Source of the DNA: VAZQ01 sp040510075
Lineage (GTDB): Bacteria > Pseudomonadota > Alphaproteobacteria > Rhizobiales > Xanthobacteraceae
Length of the DNA: 7,658 nt
Direction: 5' to 3'
Assembly (NCBI GenBank): GCA_040510075.1
Contig: JBEVJT010000230.1
Span: forward strand, 1-7,658
The position numbers were made by a program, and so were the translations under genes. Of this stretch, positions 5,872 through 7,658 are shown one piece after another (positions within the stretch are counted from its first letter, which is position 1; each line of letters begins with the position of its first letter). The notes beneath the pieces were generated by a model. That model was given only the letters and a program-made list of their open reading frames with translations. It did no database searches and was not told where the DNA came from.

Positions 5872-6905
5872 CACAGCGTGATGATGATTTTGCCAAAAAC
5901 TTGCCGGCTCTCCAAGCGCGCCAGAGCCTGCTCGTATTGCGCGAGCGGCAGCTCGGTATCGATCACCGGAAGGAGGCCTTGTGCCATCTTCGCGAGACTT
6001 TCGCGGATGTTTCGCATCGAGGCACCGAACGATCCAATTATGCGGTATTGTTGCTGGAACAGCTGCATCAGATTGATCGTCGTCGTGGGACCCGAGGTCG
6101 ACCCGCAGGTGACGAGGCGTCCGCCGCGCTTGAGACATAAGAGGGAGCCATTGAATGTATCGGCCCCGACGTGCTCGAAAACGACGTCCACCCCCTTCTT
6201 GCCGGTGATCTTACGCACCGCGCCCTCGAAGCGATCCGTGCGGTAATTTATCACGTGATCGGCGCCCAGGCTTTTCGCCTTCTCGGCTTTTGCATCGTCG
6301 CCTATCGTCGTGATCACCGTGCAGCTGATCGCTTTCGCCATTTTAATTGCGACGGTGCCGATGCCGGAGCCGCCCGCATGCACCAGCAGCGTTTCTCCCG
6401 GCTCGAGCTTGGCATTATCGAACAGCATGTGCTGCACGGTCGCAAACCCGATCGGCGCGCATGCAGCGTCGCGCAGGCCTACGCCATTCGGCACCGGGAT
6501 GACGAGGCGCGCGGGCATGTTGAGAAAATCGCGGGCAAAGCCGTCGATGTGAAATCCCATGATGCCAGCGACATTCTCACAAAGATTGTCGCGGCCCTCG
6601 CGGCAGGCCTTGCACGCCCCGCAGGTGAGCGCCCCGTACATGACGACGGGATCGCCGCGCTTGAACTCATGCACATGCGTGCCGGCGTCCGCGATCTCGC
6701 CTGACGCCTCCACCCCGACCACCACCGGCAGCTTGCGCTTGGCGAATGCCATGCCGCGATAACCCCAGAGATCGAGATGGTTGAGCGCAACCGCGTGTAC
6801 CCTGATCTGCACTTCATCGGGGGCGGGCGGCGCCGGGGCAGGGTGGTCGGCCAGTTCGACCTTGCGGTCGGCGACGAGCGCAAGGGTGCGCATGAACGAT
6901 GCCAT
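5871..6905 (-). CDS. adh2XL: Medium-chain dehydrogenase/reductase of the VLCFA-lipid A cluster, catalytic zinc site lost
   Basis: This is a 344-residue NAD(P)H-dependent oxidoreductase of the zinc alcohol dehydrogenase/quinone oxidoreductase superfamily. Residues 1-130 form the GroES-like domain. C95, C98, C101 and C109 give the CxxCxxCx7C structural-zinc lobe. The Rossmann motif is HAGGSGIGTVAIKMAK (176-191), and VDVVFEHVG (239-247) and GKIIITL (338-344) are typical of the family. The three catalytic-zinc ligands of classical alcohol dehydrogenases (Cys46, His67, Cys174 in horse ADH) align with N42, V65 and I152, so it is unlikely to be a true alcohol dehydrogenase. It sits between fabF and lpxXL, as in rhizobial acpXL clusters, where I recall it as adh2XL (symbol from memory). 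A role in reducing the growing acyl chain, for example as enoyl reductase, is an inference. The ATG at 6905 is 3 nt after the fabF stop with no clear Shine-Dalgarno; Met5 at 6893 is an alternative. Confidence 0.88.
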   Translation of the reverse strand: MASFMRTLALVADRKVELADHPAPAPPAPDEVQIRVHAVALNHLDLWGYRGMAFAKRKLPVVVGVEASGEIADAGTHVHEFKRGDPVVMYGALTCGACKACREGRDNLCENVAGIMGFHIDGFARDFLNMPARLVIPVPNGVGLRDAACAPIGFATVQHMLFDNAKLEPGETLLVHAGGSGIGTVAIKMAKAISCTVITTIGDDAKAEKAKSLGADHVINYRTDRFEGAVRKITGKKGVDVVFEHVGADTFNGSLLCLKRGGRLVTCGSTSGPTTTINLMQLFQQQYRIIGSFGASMRNIRESLAKMAQGLLPVIDTELPLAQYEQALARLESRQVFGKIIITL

Positions 6906-6908
6906 GCG

Positions 6909-7658
6909 CTACACGGGCTCGGCGCTCATAACCAGCGATACGTTCTGGCCTCCGAATCCGAACGAATTGGAGAGCGCATGACGCACCTTCGCGTCCCGTG
7001 CCACATTCGGCACGACATCAAGCGGAATGGCCGGATCGGGAACATTGTAGTTGATAGTCGGCGGTACGCGCTGGTGCTGCATGGTGAGCAGCGTGAACAC
7101 CGACTCAACCGTTCCGGCGGCCGAAAGCGTGTGCCCGACCATGGATTTGTTCGAGGAGACCGGAATGGATTTTCCGCGTTCGCCGAACACGGCCGAGATC
7201 CCGAGATACTCCATTTTGTCGTTTTCTGGCGTGCCGGTGCCGTGCGGGTTGATGTAGTCGATGTCCTCGGGCGAAAGCCGCGCGTCGGCGAGCGCGTTGC
7301 GAATGCATCCGATGATCGCCTTGCCGTCGGGAGAGGAGCGCGTGCGGTGAAACGCATCCGCCATCTCCCCGCATCCTGCGACTACGCCGAGAATCTTCGC
7401 GCCGCGCGCCCGCGCGCGCTCATACCTCTCCAGCACGACCGCTGCGGCCCCTTCTGCCATCACGAAACCATCGCGGTTTTTCGAGAACGGTTTGGCCGCG
7501 GCTTCCGGCGGCTCATTCGAGGTGGAGAGCGCGGATAGAAGGGAGAAACGGATCAGGGATTCGGGGTTGACGGAGCCGTCGGTGCCCACGCACAGCGCTG
7601 CATCAGCCTCGCCGCGCCGGATTGCCTCCAATCCGAGCTGGATCGCACTCGCACCTGA
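6909..7658 (-). CDS. fabF: Beta-ketoacyl-ACP synthase II (FabF-type, probable FabF-XL), partial, N-terminus off the window
   Basis: This gene encodes a condensing enzyme that extends acyl chains by two carbons using malonyl-ACP, in the cytosol. The last 249 residues are visible, against about 410-430 for the family, and the frame is open to the right edge. Counting from the edge, NPHGTGTPENDK (137-148) holds the catalytic H139, and SSNKSMVGHTLSAAG (168-182) holds the family Lys (K171) and second catalytic His (H176). The visible part opens at SGASAIQLG, just past where the nucleophile Cys should be, so that Cys is one to three codons outside. SNSFGFGGQNVSLV (230-243) is the standard C-terminal block. 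A TTG at 7631 is internal, not the start. The position directly upstream of the dehydrogenase and lpxXL suggests one of the two FabF-XL enzymes of the acpXL cluster; which one cannot be told here. An ordinary fatty-acid FabF cannot be excluded from this part alone. Confidence 0.93.
   Translation of the reverse strand, partial: SGASAIQLGLEAIRRGEADAALCVGTDGSVNPESLIRFSLLSALSTSNEPPEAAAKPFSKNRDGFVMAEGAAAVVLERYERARARGAKILGVVAGCGEMADAFHRTRSSPDGKAIIGCIRNALADARLSPEDIDYINPHGTGTPENDKMEYLGISAVFGERGKSIPVSSNKSMVGHTLSAAGTVESVFTLLTMQHQRVPPTINYNVPDPAIPLDVVPNVARDAKVRHALSNSFGFGGQNVSLVMSAEPV

Noticed and set aside
5872..6138. N-terminal extension of lpxXL up to 6138
   Set aside because: The frame is open, but it lies inside the dehydrogenase gene, carries no conserved sequence and would make the protein about 90 residues longer than the family. 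The TGATG junction at 5871 fits better.
6777..7538. Plus-strand open frame of 253 codons opposite fabF
   Set aside because: It is antisense to the FabF catalytic region, with Arg/His-rich composition and no family match.
7629..7631. TTG at 7631 as the fabF start
   Set aside because: The frame continues to the window edge with conserved KS residues (SGASAIQLG) before this codon, so it is an internal leucine.

Overview
The window looks like chromosomal DNA from a GC-rich alphaproteobacterium, most likely a member of the Rhizobiales (Hyphomicrobiales). The strongest argument is the right-hand gene set. A beta-ketoacyl-ACP synthase, a medium-chain 'alcohol dehydrogenase' and a lipid A acyltransferase lie in the order seen at the end of the acpXL-lpxXL cluster. 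In rhizobia and relatives that cluster makes the very-long-chain (about C28) omega-1-hydroxy fatty acid and attaches it to lipid A. The assignment rests on recognising protein families and gene order by eye; no database search was run.

Layout, left to right: (1) bases 2-1255, minus strand, the N-terminal 418 codons of mmsA, a CoA-acylating methylmalonate-semialdehyde dehydrogenase whose C-terminal end lies outside the window. (2) Bases 1256-1553, a divergent intergenic region of about 300 bases with weak promoter candidates on both strands and a perfect 7-bp inverted repeat. (3) Bases 1554-4918, plus strand, a tight three-gene run: kup (potassium uptake permease), a single-domain rhodanese, and a PotF-like periplasmic polyamine-binding protein. 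The gaps are 15 nt and then a 1-nt stop/start overlap, so these are probably one operon. (4) Bases 4927-7658, minus strand, convergent with the kup run across only 8 bases. Read in transcription order it holds fabF (5' end outside the window), a medium-chain dehydrogenase/reductase gene and lpxXL, joined by a 3-nt gap and a 1-nt overlap.

Working together: Kup and the polyamine-binding protein both handle cations that balance nucleic acid charge and osmotic state, but no polyamine ABC permease or ATPase is in view. The lipid A block combines chain elongation (KS), a probable reductive step (the dehydrogenase) and final transfer to lipid A (LpxXL). mmsA belongs to valine or inositol catabolism and appears unrelated.

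No RNA gene, CRISPR array, insertion sequence or phage feature was seen. Everything except about 300 bases is coding. The most interesting points are the loss of all three catalytic-zinc ligands in the dehydrogenase, which fits an enoyl-reductase-like role, and a PotF/PotD mosaic binding pocket in the orphan polyamine receptor. I do not see a clearly new biological system.
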